A stretch of 64,000 nt of DNA from Petrosia ficiformis (Eukaryota; Porifera; Demospongiae; Haplosclerida; Petrosiidae). Each line of letters starts with the position of its first letter. Positions within the stretch are counted from its first letter, which is position 1. Shown one piece after another: positions 41,646 through 53,700 of this stretch. Location: positions 61,001 to 125,000 of the forward strand of contig OX345648.1 of NCBI GenBank assembly GCA_947044365.1. Reading direction: 5' to 3'. A program made the translations under genes and the position numbers. Below the pieces are notes generated by a model. The model was given only the letters and a program-made list of their open reading frames with translations, ran no database searches and was not told the origin of the DNA.

Positions 41646-44600
41646 ATGGCACAATGGAGGATGTGTCAACATCTACAAGGTCCTTTACTAGAACAGATGA
41701 AACAGTTATATGGACCTCACTTTCCAATGGAAGTACGTCACTACTTGGCAAATTGGATTGAAGCACAATCATGGTATGATGACAAGACGTCTAATACTTA
41801 TTGATTATATATTATTAGGAGTGATATAGATCCAGATAATGTTACTCATGAACCAAATGCTAGGAGATTATTTGAAGCAATGTTAATAGCTTTGCAAGAG
41901 GTACATCTATCAGTTTATCTATCTATCTATCTATCTATCTATTTCAGTTAATATCTACATATTCTGCTGACTTCATGACTACTTTTCAATTAGAATCATT
42001 GCTAACTCATATGAAGGTCAGTTAGTAGTTTATTCAATTATAATATATTAATGTGTTTATTTATATAATAGGGAGAATACATTCAACGTCCTCTTGAACT
42101 AGTTCGTGTTGTACAGATCTGTTTGATAACTGAGGCTGAACTTGTCAAGAAACAGGAAGATTTGAGTGTTAGTATATTCAATTAATTTGTTTGGTATAAT
42201 TATATTAACTCCATTAATTATATACTAGACACCTTCACTAATACAATCAAACAGTAAATCCAGTCAAATCCAACAACTAGTTCAAAATGTTATTGCTAGA
42301 ACAGAGGTACTGTCTGTCTATCTATCTATGTATGCATCTCTCATTCCATATATATATATATCTATTCATGATCAGGGTATGGAGACAATGTATAGAAACT
42401 TGTCTGCTAAACATGAGTCATTTCAAATCCATTATCAGGAGAATAGTCGTGTAGATAGTAAGTACCTCTGTATTGATATTCCACAGTGATCCTATCTTCT
42501 CTTTCAGTGGTTTTACAACAAGGTGGTGTACCTTCAGATCAAGTTGGTAAATATAGAGAACGTAAACAATTACTCGACCAAGTTCTTGAAAGAGATGCGG
42601 ATGAGATTAAAAGAACTGTTGAAGTGAGTGTGACATCTTATAATATTAATATTTGTACTACTATCTTATAGTTCTATATTTAGTAACATTTAAGATATTA
42701 AATCTGTACTTTAGGATCTTGTTCAACGATTCATGGAGTGTTTGGAAGAGGTTGGACATCTCCAACAATTGGTAATAGCTGGAGAGTTAGCCAGTTGGAA
42801 ACAGAACCAAAGACACTTCTCCTATGAAGATGATACTGCTAGAGTAGAGTTGAATAATATACAAAGATGGTTTGAATCATTAGCTGAATTACTATGGCGA
42901 CTGAGACAGCTTGGAAAACAGGTTTGACTAGACATAGATATTGTGTGTGTGTAATGTATAATACTAAACACAGCTTGAAATAACTCGAAGTCGTTCCAAT
43001 TTACCTATTTTACAACAAGTGAATCAATTTGGTGCTTTGACTCAACATATCACTAAACTATTAGAACAACTTCTCATAGAGTAAGCCACACCCACAATAT
43101 CGTATTGATTATTATTATCATTATTATAGGAGTTTTGTATTAGAGAAACAACCACCTCAAGTTATAAAGACATCTAATAAATTCTCTGCAACTATTAGGT
43201 GAGTTTATAAACATTAATAAATTATTAATTATTGATTGGTTTCCATGACTACAAAGACTTCTGGTCGGTAGTAAATTACAGGTTCATTTGAGTGTTCCAG
43301 AAGTTGTAGCTTCAATTATAAAGTAAGTGTTACTATTTATAGTAACAGTGATTTGATTATTAATAAATTACAGTGAGAAACAAGCGAAGAGCTTAATGAC
43401 TGATCCTTCAAAACAGTAAGTTCCTATAATTAGATATAATATGGTATTCACACTCGTATTAGTCTGTGATGATAGGTAAAAGGTTTGATTCCACTCATTA
43501 TCATCCTTTGATTATTCTATCTTCATTCCAGTAAAATAATTGTATTGGTAATGTGGATAGTTATATCTACATCATGTGACTTAGTTACTTGGTCATGTGA
43601 TCAGTTTTCTTTTCTCTAAAGTTTTAGAGTAAAATGAGATTGATTAGACCAAACATTGCATGTTTGTTTATATATGAGGGTGGAGTGGAGAATGACATGG
43701 TAATTTATATCTGAGACTAATAATATACTATAAGTTTATAATAGTATCTAAAGTACAACTGACCCCTCTTCTCTCCTAGGATTACAAATTCTTTTACATC
43801 TGGAGATATTCTTAATAATCAGAAGGCCATGGAGTATAATCCTCAAACTGGTGTTCTTCAATGTAATTTTAATTACATGCAATTGAAACATATTAAAAGA
43901 AATACCGACAAAAAAGCAACAGAGATTGTAATGGAAGAGAAGTTCACTCTTCTGTTTCGTACCAAGTTTTCAATAGCAGGAGGAGAGCTTGATATAACCA
44001 CAAGAGTAAGTATATTAGTTATTAATATCATATAACCACAAGGGTAAGTATATTAGTTATTAATATCATATAACCACAAGAGTAAGTATATTAGTTATTA
44101 ATATCATCACTGTGTATATATTATATTTGGATGATGATATGAATTGACCCATATTCTGAGACATTAGTTCAGTTATCTATCTATCTATCTATCTATCTAT
44201 TTATGTATGTATGTATGTATGTATCTATCTATCTATCTATCTATTTATGTATGTATGTTTGTATGTATGTATGTATGTATATAGTGTCAATCATTACCAG
44301 TAGTAGTTATAGTACATGTCACTCAACAACCTGCTGCTGAGGCTACTATATTTTGGGATAATTCATTTTCTGAACTTGTAAGTTACTCAATCACCTATCT
44401 TCATTATTAATTAATGTGTTATTATAATTATAGAATAGAGAACCATTTATTGTTCCAGAAGTTGTTCCCTGGTCGAGGGTAGCTGAAGCTCTCAATCATT
44501 TCTTTCATGCTCATACTGGACGTGGTCTAACACAACAGAACCTGGACTATTTGGGTCGTAAATTAATGGGTGTAGGTAGGTGTGGTCATATTAACTATTA

Positions 44601-46066
44601 TATTGTATATAATATATTTATTGTTTAGCTCCAGAAGAAGACATAAGTCAAATGTCTGTTACTAGGCAACAGATGTGTCGAGATCACTTAAAAAGTCGTC
44701 CATTTACATTTTGGGAGTGGTTTTATAAACATCTTGATCTTGTTAAAAGTACGCTAAAGAGAGAATGGGTTGAAGGGTATGTTATGTGTTTGTTCATTTC
44801 TTCATATTAATATGTTTTATTATTATAGGCTCATAGAAGGGTTTATGGATAAACTAAAAGCTCAGAATGTACTGATGCAAGTTCAACAAGGAACATTTCT
44901 TGTTAGATTTTCTGATTCAGAAGCTGGGGGTGTGTCTGTCACATGGGTCTCAGGTTAGAGTTGAATTCCTGTAGTATTAATTATAGTTATATATATTATT
45001 ATAGATAATGATGCTGGTCAGAAACAGATATATTATTTAGCTCCATGGGGTAAACACGATCTCTCCATCAGATGCTTTGCAGATAGGTATTATACATCAT
45101 TGTGACATCTATGACATCATCATGACATCATCATGACTGACACTCATATCATTTGTCATCGTGATTCCAGTTAAGGCTATAGTTCATGGTCCAATTTCCA
45201 GAGAATACTAAAATACTCACAGTTGCTACAGACAATATCAGAACCCCTTTTTCAAGTTTCTGCAGGCTTTAATTAGAATTTCTATTTCTCCTCTTCGCAG
45301 GTTATATGATTTAAATCATCTCGTCTTTTTGTATCCTAATCGACTAAAAGATGAAGTCTTTGGTCCTTACTATTCACCACAACGTATGTATACTATACAT
45401 ATACATACATCTATCTATTTATTTATCTTTGTTGCTTCCAAAAGGTACTGATGTTAGAGGTGATGGGTATCTTGATTCCGTTGTTAAAATATTTATGCCA
45501 GGAAGTCATACGAGGTATGTTGGTTTTAGTATGTATGTGTGTGTAATTATAATACTATGTATGTATGGATATATCTATTTAAGTATGCTATTTATACAGG
45601 AACACTATGAGTAATCCAGCAAGTCCTGCTCCCTCCCTTTACTCATTCCCATCTGGTGTAAGTTACTAATATAATAATTAATTAATAATAAGTGTCCATT
45701 CTATAGACACCTAATCCTCGTTCACCATTCCCTACAATGAGCCCGGTAAGATTATTATAATATCATTAATAATTATAACTCGTTTTAAATAATGGTACTA
45801 ATGGCCTGTTGGTTAAAGTGCTGGTCTGCGATGCTGAAGTTGCAGGTTCAAGCCTCCTAGTGTGGGTACAGGCTTTTTTTCAGAGCTGAATACTTCTATT
45901 ATAGCTACAAACATTTGGTTAAATCATTTGTAGAAAAAAAAATCACAATGAATTATATTCCATACAGTACAATGGAAGTATTATTCCAGAAATGGACCTG
46001 CCAGATTTGGGACTCATCGATGATTTCGGGCCAATGTTTGATACTCTGCAACCTCCTCCCACTTAA
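41646..46066 (+). CDS. STAT: STAT transcription factor, copy 2
   Basis: Intact paralogue of copy 1 with the same exon order and no disabling change found. It starts [26 protein letters not shown], coiled-coil, DNA-binding ([14 protein letters not shown]), SH2 ([14 protein letters not shown]) and [11 protein letters not shown] are all kept. Differences cluster in surface positions (SFADR to CFADR, FRLAPWG to YYLAPWG) and most strongly in the activation tail. That tail is shorter and more acidic: [25 protein letters not shown]. The altered tail and new upstream X-boxes suggest divergence in output and expression, which is inference. Introns carry a 171-family repeat, a tRNA-like SINE and a triplicated donor. 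The stop is 137 bp from the R3HDM stop (convergent). Confidence 0.94.
43450..43765. other. Insertion of about 300 bp in an intron of STAT copy 2
   Basis: Copy 1 has an intron of about 60 bp at the corresponding place (after MTDPSKQ). Here it is expanded by about 300 bp of unrelated sequence, which includes GGTTTGATTCC (43481-43491), a weak Pol III B-box-like match. No coding sequence or clear termini were seen. It must have arrived after the duplication or been lost from copy 1. Confidence 0.6.
43994..44110 (+). repeat. Triplicated exon-end/5' splice site in STAT copy 2
   Basis: ATAACCACAAG(A/G)GTAAGT is repeated three times with a 38-bp period, starting at 43994, 44032 and about 44070. Each unit carries a good GTAAGT donor. 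Only the first preserves the reading frame (…GGELDITTR). Use of the second or third would read [13 protein letters not shown] sequence to a TAA. Confidence 0.85.
44172..44282. repeat. TATC/TATG microsatellite in STAT copy 2
   Basis: Counterpart of the tract at 38810-38962 in the same intron of copy 1, with different unit numbers, followed by a nearly identical intron 3' end and acceptor. Confidence 0.9.
45172..45290 (-). repeat. 171-bp-family interspersed repeat in STAT copy 2
   Basis: AAGGCTATAGTTCATGGTCC, then GAGAATACTAAAATACTCACAG and CTTTTTCAAGTTTCTGCAG, match the reverse orientation of the repeats at 3222 and 56415. A single, partly truncated unit occupies the intron that in copy 1 holds the ATCATGACATCA minisatellite. 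Confidence 0.7.
45795..45885 (+). mobile_element. tRNA-derived SINE-like element in STAT copy 2 intron
   Basis: ATGGCCTGTTGGTTAAAG (A-box/D-arm-like) is followed 40 nt later by GCAGGTTCAAGCCTCC (B-box GGTTCAANCC, T-arm-like) and then a T7 run at about 45874-45880, a Pol III terminator. It is absent from the matching intron of copy 1. Stem pairing is poor, so it is a tRNA-like retroelement head rather than a working tRNA gene. Weakly similar to the sequence at 36300-36371. Confidence 0.6.
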
Positions 46067-46203
46067 CATGTGTTTGTTTTAATGATTTCTTTGGTACATG
46101 TGCACTTTGACATTAAATTAAAAATCTAAAACAATAATTATTTTATTATTAATTGTAAAATCAAAAATCACAATAATTAATTTTAATTAAAAGAAGGTGT
46201 GGT

Positions 46204-49200
46204 TTATGCTGAAAGCATTTGTAGTATGTATCTAGCATGATTAGGTAGTGGTATTGATAATTTAGCGGGGACAGGGAGAACACACTGTTTTAATCCTTGA
46301 AGAGCAGTCTCAGGTGATTCAAATATCACTACCATAATTTCAGTATTACGATTCATTATGCCTCGCTGAAAATCCTGAGCTCCACATTCCTATAGATAGT
46401 TAGACAGATAGATAGATCAGACAGATAGATAGATCAGACAGACAAAGAATTAATAACATACGTTTAGTCGTTGTATTAATATCTGATATTCAGGATTCTC
46501 TTCATGAGGTGGATTAATGACTTCCATAACATTCACTGGTACACCAGCTATTAATAATGATAACATGACAAGTTCATCACATGATATATCACATGACTAC
46601 TGACCTGTTATTCCCGTATCTAGTTTAATCATTTCACTAGGTGTAGGTAGTAAAGGTTCTCTTCTGCCTGAAGTATAAGGATGTGTCATATTTCCTCCAA
46701 TGTAAGGCTCACCCTTCATTGTTGGTCTGTTGATAGGGTGACGTTGATTCTGGTATCGATTACCTCCTCCTGTTCCTCTTTGAACTAATCTAGGTGGTAG
46801 CTGTTGAGACGAGGTTATTACCACTCCTGGATCATTGATAGACATACCAGTTGAACCTATGAGTTGATGTTCTGATGGTGGATGTGAAGATCGAGGTGAT
46901 TGAGGAGTTAAGATCATATCAGAACGTGGAGGTTGTTTAGGGGAGCTATATCTCCTTAATTTTGCACCACTACCTACAGGAGCATGAGCTGGTGATCCAT
47001 GACTAATACCAGGTTTACCAGAACCACTAATAAACAATGTTGGAGGGCCAGCAGAAGGGGGTGGTGAAAATATACTAGTACTCAGAGAATGTCCCAGTAT
47101 TTGGACCGGACTATGAGTAAGACTACCAGAATGCGAGAACATCGCTTGTGGTTGCATCATTCCACCTATTGCTGGATGATGATGTGGAATATGAGACATT
47201 GTAGGTGTAGAGTGAGTATCCATGCCATCATGTAATTGAATATTAGTTGGAGGATATGACACACGATTGTCCACATCTGTTGGGATTGTACCAGGGGGTA
47301 GAAATTGACCAGGAGGTGGAGCTAATGCAGTTGGACTAACTAACACAGGCTCCATACCAGGCTGTACTGGGTAACCATAAACACCAGGTAGACCACGCCC
47401 ATTACCACGCCCAACATGTCTCTGTACAATGGGTGACATTCTAGATCTATCATTCATTATCCCATTATCAGTAGTGATGCCACTGTGAAGAAGAGAGTGT
47501 TCACTAACTTCATTTAGTGATAAATTCTTCTCCATTTGTTCAGCAAGATGTGATACTCCACCCATTACTGCGCCAGAGTGATACATCTGATGCGGTTGAT
47601 ACCCAGTGTAATGTACAGGGTCAATAGGTGGGTTCCATAATGGACCAGTGTTAGTAGGTGGGATTAATGGATACTCCTCTGGTTTAATCTACAAGTGATG
47701 TGTATATAATTATGTATGTTTTGTCTATACAATAAAGCATTATTAATGTACATGTATATATATATATATATATATATTATGCATATACACACCTGTACTG
47801 TAGATGGTTGTGATAAAGGACGAAACACCACACCCCCTGGCAGAGTAGGTGATGTCATTGGCTCAGGAATGGTGTTAGATATTCTAACACCACCTCCCAT
47901 TCTAGGGGAGTTATTAGAAAGGGGATGTGTCATAACAGCGTTTGGATAAGGTTGTAATATAGGAGAGTTCACCATTGATGAATATGCTGGTACAGAATAT
48001 CCGGGATGAGGAGATATAGGATATAGTACCATATGATTATAATACCAAGGAGGATTAACCATTGTTGGTTGATGATACACAACAGGTATAGTAGGTGTAG
48101 GTTGCGAAGGGTACACAGGTAAGAATGTAGTAGTGGGTTGTGTATTATGTGACTGAGGACTCTTCTTATTCTGTGATATCTGTCCGTCCTATACGAGACA
48201 ATGGATGGAATTATTAATGGTGAGTTATGGAACACAATGAGTAACAATGAAAGATGAAGAGACTATGGAGGGATAATGGAAGGATAATGGTGGATAGTGG
48301 ATGTACAATGGAAGGTCAACAAAGATAATGGAGATGATAATGCAATGATGATGTTTATTTAATTTACACACATCTTGTGTAGTTGTTTGATGATGATGAG
48401 GAGGAGAAACAATACCGGCTACCCCAATAGTAGGAGATGATGGTGCAGGTGGAGTTAGTGAGGGTGGAGGTGATAAAGAAGGGAAGAATAATGAAGGTGT
48501 GTTACTAGGACTGTTACCACTACTGGATGGTCCCTGTTTTAATTCTTTTTGATGAAACAGTTTTGTAAATGCTGTATCACTAAATGTTCTTCTATGTGAC
48601 ATTGGAGCACGAAGTGTACTAAATAAGTACATTAATTAATTAATGATAAAGGGGTGTGGTCTATATACCTTCTCAAAGACATAGAATTAAACAGATCAAA
48701 TGAAGAGTTTGTTGATTCTGATAAATCCTGTAATTTACTACTAGATTGACTAAATATACGGGCTCTAGCTTTCTCATATTCCTCTTCTCTTTCTTCAAAA
48801 CTCTTTATTTCAGTTACAGAGTTAGTAGGGAGCCCGTCAAACTGGTTTGATGAGATAATTATATCTTAACATTATTATAATATGATACTTACCTTTTCAC
48901 TACCAGTAGATCCTCTAATTCTCTTTAATATTAGTTTGGGTTCACTTCCATCACTTTCCTCTAATACTGGAATATGTTCAGAAAACTGCTGCCTGGGACT
49001 GTGGAATATAACAATTCTAATTAATGCACACCTGTTTATTAATGCATATTAGAAGACATGGGCATTAATTAGAACTTACATCAGATCTAGTATGGGCATT
49101 AATTAGAACTTACATTCGTGTTGATGGTCCTTTTTGTACTACAACTGAGGTCTTATCTAATGGATCAACATTGTGTTCCAATCCAAAATATGCAGCCACT

Positions 49201-50124
49201 CTATGAGCCAACATTCTATGATAGGAATCCCATGATGGTAATTTAAGAGGTTCTGTTCTGTTGTAGAGAAATGAAACCATATAAACTAAAATAAATAGCA
49301 ACAATGAGAGATGGAGACAGAATGACAGAGATAGACAATTGAAAGTATCAGTGATGGACAGACTATAGAAGTGATCTCAACCTGTTATTATCAGCAATAT
49401 ATTTCACAAACTCTTCTTCAAGTTGTAGTAAAATAACTCGATTCCTAAAGATATCAATTACTATTATTATTATTAATTGTTAATTAATTAATTATCTTAC
49501 TTTTGGGCTTGTAATGAAGTTACAATAAACTCATGTAGATTAACTGATGGATCCTCACTGTCAAAATAAGCATCTAACAAAATATCAATTAACTAAAACT
49601 ATTAATAATTTATTAATTAAAACACACCTCTAGATATTGGTAATAGTTGTGGACTGCTATCATCAGAGAGGAGGGAAACTGGATGGCCTGATCCCATACG
49701 ACTAACAACAGTATCATCAAAAGATATGGGATGTACTCCTCCAGGTCCGATAATACCCATACCGGTATCATCAAGACAATTAGTTAATGGAGATGAAGAC
49801 AACGGAGACTGTTTTGAGAACAGGATTAAATATAATAACCACACCCCCTAATTAACTAACCTGTGATGTACTTGGATTGTGAGTTCGTGTTAACAGAGTA
49901 ATTTTCTACAAATAAATTAATAATTATTATTATTATATTATTAAATGGCTACTCACTTGTCCACCATCACTATCCGAGATATTATGTGATAATGAATAAA
50001 TACTATTTTCCAAAGTAAGTCCAGCTCCTGATGATTGAGATAGGAGTGGGTCCAGTGATGCGTATGGGGATGAGGATAATGAAGAGGAAAGAGACACTTG
50101 TAGCGATGAAGACGACTGCGTCAT
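46204..50124 (-). CDS. R3HDM: R3H and SUZ domain RNA-binding protein (R3HDM1/2, ARPP21, Encore family)
   Basis: The Ser-rich N-terminus starts MTQSSSSLQVSLSSS. AYFDSEDPSVNLHEFIVTSLQAQKNRVILLQLEEEFVKYI leads into the R3H domain, SYHRMLAHRVAAYFGLEHNVDPLDKTSVVVQKGPSTR (the R-x3-H core is RVAAYFGLEH). The SUZ-like segment is PKLILKRIRGS...EEREEEYEKARARIFSQ. A long Pro/Ser/Gly-rich low-complexity tail follows. It closes with VNVMEVINPPHEENPEYQILIQRLN and ESPETALQGLKQCVLPVPA...LQMLSA. The family binds single-stranded nucleic acid and acts in cytoplasmic mRNA regulation. ATG 50124 opens the longest frame. It is divergent from WDR19 and convergent with STAT copy 2. Confidence 0.9.
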
Positions 50125-50796
50125 GTTTATAATATTACACGATATTATCTTCTAACAATGTGTATTTGTTTGTATGTGATAATATACCAGGCAGATTACT
50201 TGTGAATAAATGGGCGGGGCTATACTGATTAAAATAATGAACTATTGAAAGATAAAATATGAATTCGTTATAGTGATGTGTAATAAGGGGCATCCCCATA
50301 ATACATACCTTGATTCAGTTATTGATGTTGTGTAATCAATGGTTCTGTGATAGTTGCCTGGTGTATGCTGAGAGACAATAATTTAATAAGATTATATTCT
50401 ACATATATATATATATATATAATACTTACCACGTTATATATATTATATATACAATATGATGTGTACAATATCTCTTCCTAACTAGTGTACATTTGTGTAG
50501 TGATGATGAGTGAAGACTGACCAAATATGACAACAGACATTACTGAGAGATATTTCCTGACAGTTCAGTGAATGGGAAAGCCTGCTTTCTTGATCACGAT
50601 GTAGTCACGTGATTAGAAACCTTCTTGAAGGCAAGAAGAGGGACCACTCACATACACTTGATAAAGAAAAGAAACCACGCTCAACTAATTCCCAAATCAA
50701 ATATTATTGGTTGCAGCTATCACGTGATAGTCATGTCTATGTTGCCATGGATACTAAGTGGTATGCAGGTTAGGAGGTGGATATAGCACAGAACAG
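50125..50796. promoter_or_regulatory. R3HDM/WDR19 divergent promoter with X-box and two CACGTG boxes
   Basis: GTTGCCATGGATAC at 50741-50754 fits the RFX X-box with one mismatch and lies 42 bp upstream of the WDR19 ATG. CACGTG is at 50606-50611 (GTCACGTGAT) and 50721-50726 (ATCACGTGAT). IFT genes are classical RFX targets. A non-coding R3HDM first exon near 50300-50390 is possible. A TATATA run is at about 50404-50420. Confidence 0.6.
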
Positions 50797-53700
50797 ATGA
50801 AGGTATATCTGTATATATATATACATTAGTTTTATTTATAATTTTATTATTTTACAGATATTATTTGAAATTCCCCAAAGTGCTGTTGGTTCTGGATACA
50901 CACTATTCAAATGGCAGAAGAGTCTGGGAAACCTTTTAGCTGTAGCTGGGTGAGATTTATTATAATCATGTGACTGTCACATGTTCATATATCTGTGCTG
51001 TCATTTGTCAGGACGAATCGAATTGTTTGTATCTATAATCGCCAAGGCAACCAGATCACAACACTTACTTTACCAGGATTATGTACCTCGTTAGATTGGG
51101 ATAAAGACGGTGAAATCCTTACCATCACTCAAGATTTCAATGGTGTATATCTGTTTGTTTATCTGTACTGATGTTTTAATGCGTACACTTCAGGTATACT
51201 GTACATGTGGAATTCAAATACTAATGAACTCACAAAACTAGACACGGGAATGAAGTATGAAGAATCTTTGATTATAAATAATTATTAATTATCTTATAAT
51301 CAATAGAGAGGGTTTGTCCCTATCATTATGGTCTAAATATAGCCACTTATTAGCTATTGGAACAGTGAAGGGTAATGTCATCCTTTATAATCATCGTAAT
51401 AGAAGGTACATGGATGGATGGACAGATAGATGGATGGATGGATGGATGATGGATGGATGGATGGATAGATAGATAGATAGATAGATAGATGGATGGATGG
51501 ATGGATGGATGATGGATGGATGGATAGATAGACAGGTAAATAGATAGATAGAAGTATATATTATGGATAGATAAATAGATGCATGTATACAGGGATAGAT
51601 ATACATGTATGGATGAATTAATTTCCTAATTGTAGGAAAGTTCCAATTATTGGTAAACACACAAAGAGGATACACAGTGGTATATGGAGTGCTAATAATA
51701 TATTAGCGCTGGGTGGAGATGATAGAACATTAACACTGAGTGATTCTGATGGCAATACTATATTTCAAAAAGAAATGAAATTTGATATTCAAGTTGAATC
51801 CATTCACTTCTCACCTGATGGAGATACTGTAAGTGTGTATTGTTTGTGTTCTATTTATAGTAACATACACACTATTATCATGGCAACAAATGTTAATGTA
51901 CTATTAATAGTAACAATATACTATTGTACTATTAATAGTAACAATATACTGTTGTACTATTGATTGTAACAATATACTATTAATGGACTATTAATAGTAA
52001 TATAATCATAATGTACTATTAATAGTAACAATATACTATTGCACTATTGATAGTAACAATATACTATTATACTATTAATAGTAACAATATACTATTGTAC
52101 TATTAATAATAACAATATACTATTGTACTATTAATAGTAACAATATACTATTGTACTATTAATAGTAACAATATACTATTGTACTATTAATAGTAACAAT
52201 ATACTATTGTACTATTAATAGTAACAATATACTATTGTACTATTAATAGTAACAATATACTATTATACTATTAATAGTAACAATATACTATTGTACTATT
52301 AAAATATACTATTGTACTATTAATAGTAACAATATACTATTGTACTATTAATAGTAACAATATACTATTGTACTATTAATAGTAACATATACTATTGTAC
52401 TATTAATAGTAACAATATACTATTGTACTATTAATAGTAACAATATACTATTATACTATTAATAGTAACAATATACTATTGTACTATTAATAGTAACAAT
52501 ATACTATTGTACTATTAATAGTAACATATACTATTGTACTAGACTATTAATAGTAATATAATCATAATGTATTAGTAATATGTATTTCATAGTTGACTGC
52601 AGTGGGTGGAGTCAAGATACTATATCTATTTAATGTAAAGGATGATACTGGACCATTAGAACTGATATTTCAAGTATGTACTTAATATTCATTAATTATT
52701 CATTATGATATTATTATTAAATAGCCTCGTTATGGTGACATTACATCACATGTATGGTAAGTCATGGATTATTAAAAGCTATGAATAATTAATTAATTAA
52801 TTAATTAGGTTTGATAACAATCATATAATGTTGGGTTTCACAAAGGGATATATGATAATGATATCACGAGAAACAGATGCAATGGGAGAAGTATGTTCAC
52901 ACATACAAACACATCATAGTGAATATAATTATCCGATAGGAAGTATTTCAATCTCATAATCACAAGGATTATCTAACTGACATCTCATTATCGCCATCAG
53001 CACCTTTATTAGCTTCAATAGGAGAGCATCAGTAAGCCACACCCACTTTTATTAACCTGATTATAATTTATTAATTTAGAATTAAACTTCATGAATTTTC
53101 TGATCTTAAAGGAATGTATGGTATGGTACAAGTTGAGGATACAAGTTAGTTAATTATTATAGTTATTAATAACTATTAATAACTACTAATTAGGTGGACT
53201 AAACAAGACACAATGGACTGAAGATGGACAATTAATATCGGCTAATTTAAAAAATGGTAATCAATGAATATTAATTAGCAAATGATAATTAATAAAACTT
53301 AATTGTTAAGGCGGTTTAGTGACATTTCTAGTACAACTTCCTCAACTTGGATATTCATATAATACTAAAATAGCTTATCTCACATCTCTATTACAAGTAT
53401 GTACCTTCCTATCTGTGTTCCTTCTCCACACACTCCACCCTCTCGGTCTTTCACTCTTCCCACCTCCATTATCTTCTTTCCTCTTATTAGGTCACTGTAG
53501 TCAATAATGTTGAAGAGGTACATTATATAATCTCCGTTCTTATTAATTACTTAATTAATTTTGTTGCCATAGGAACCACCTCTTGTTATTGATTGCCCTA
53601 TTGAACCATTATTCATGACTATTGGACCAACCTCTATAGCTATGGGTATGAATAATAGAGTGTGGTTTACAGAACTGTCCAATCAAAACAGTGAGATATT

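Larger units (their letters stand above)
36410..46066. repeat. Tandem duplication of the STAT locus (two units of about 4.5-5 kb)
   Basis: Unit 1 (about 36418-40900) and unit 2 (about 40911-46066) share promoter, exon structure, intron lengths and even intronic microsatellites, with long near-identical intron stretches. For example, the introns after KKQEDLS and before [12 protein letters not shown] are almost unchanged. High intron identity points to a recent duplication or gene conversion. Unit 2 alone has extra insertions in four introns. Confidence 0.93.

Noticed and set aside
45795..45885. A functional tRNA gene
   Set aside because: A- and B-boxes are present but the stems pair poorly; a SINE head is the better reading.
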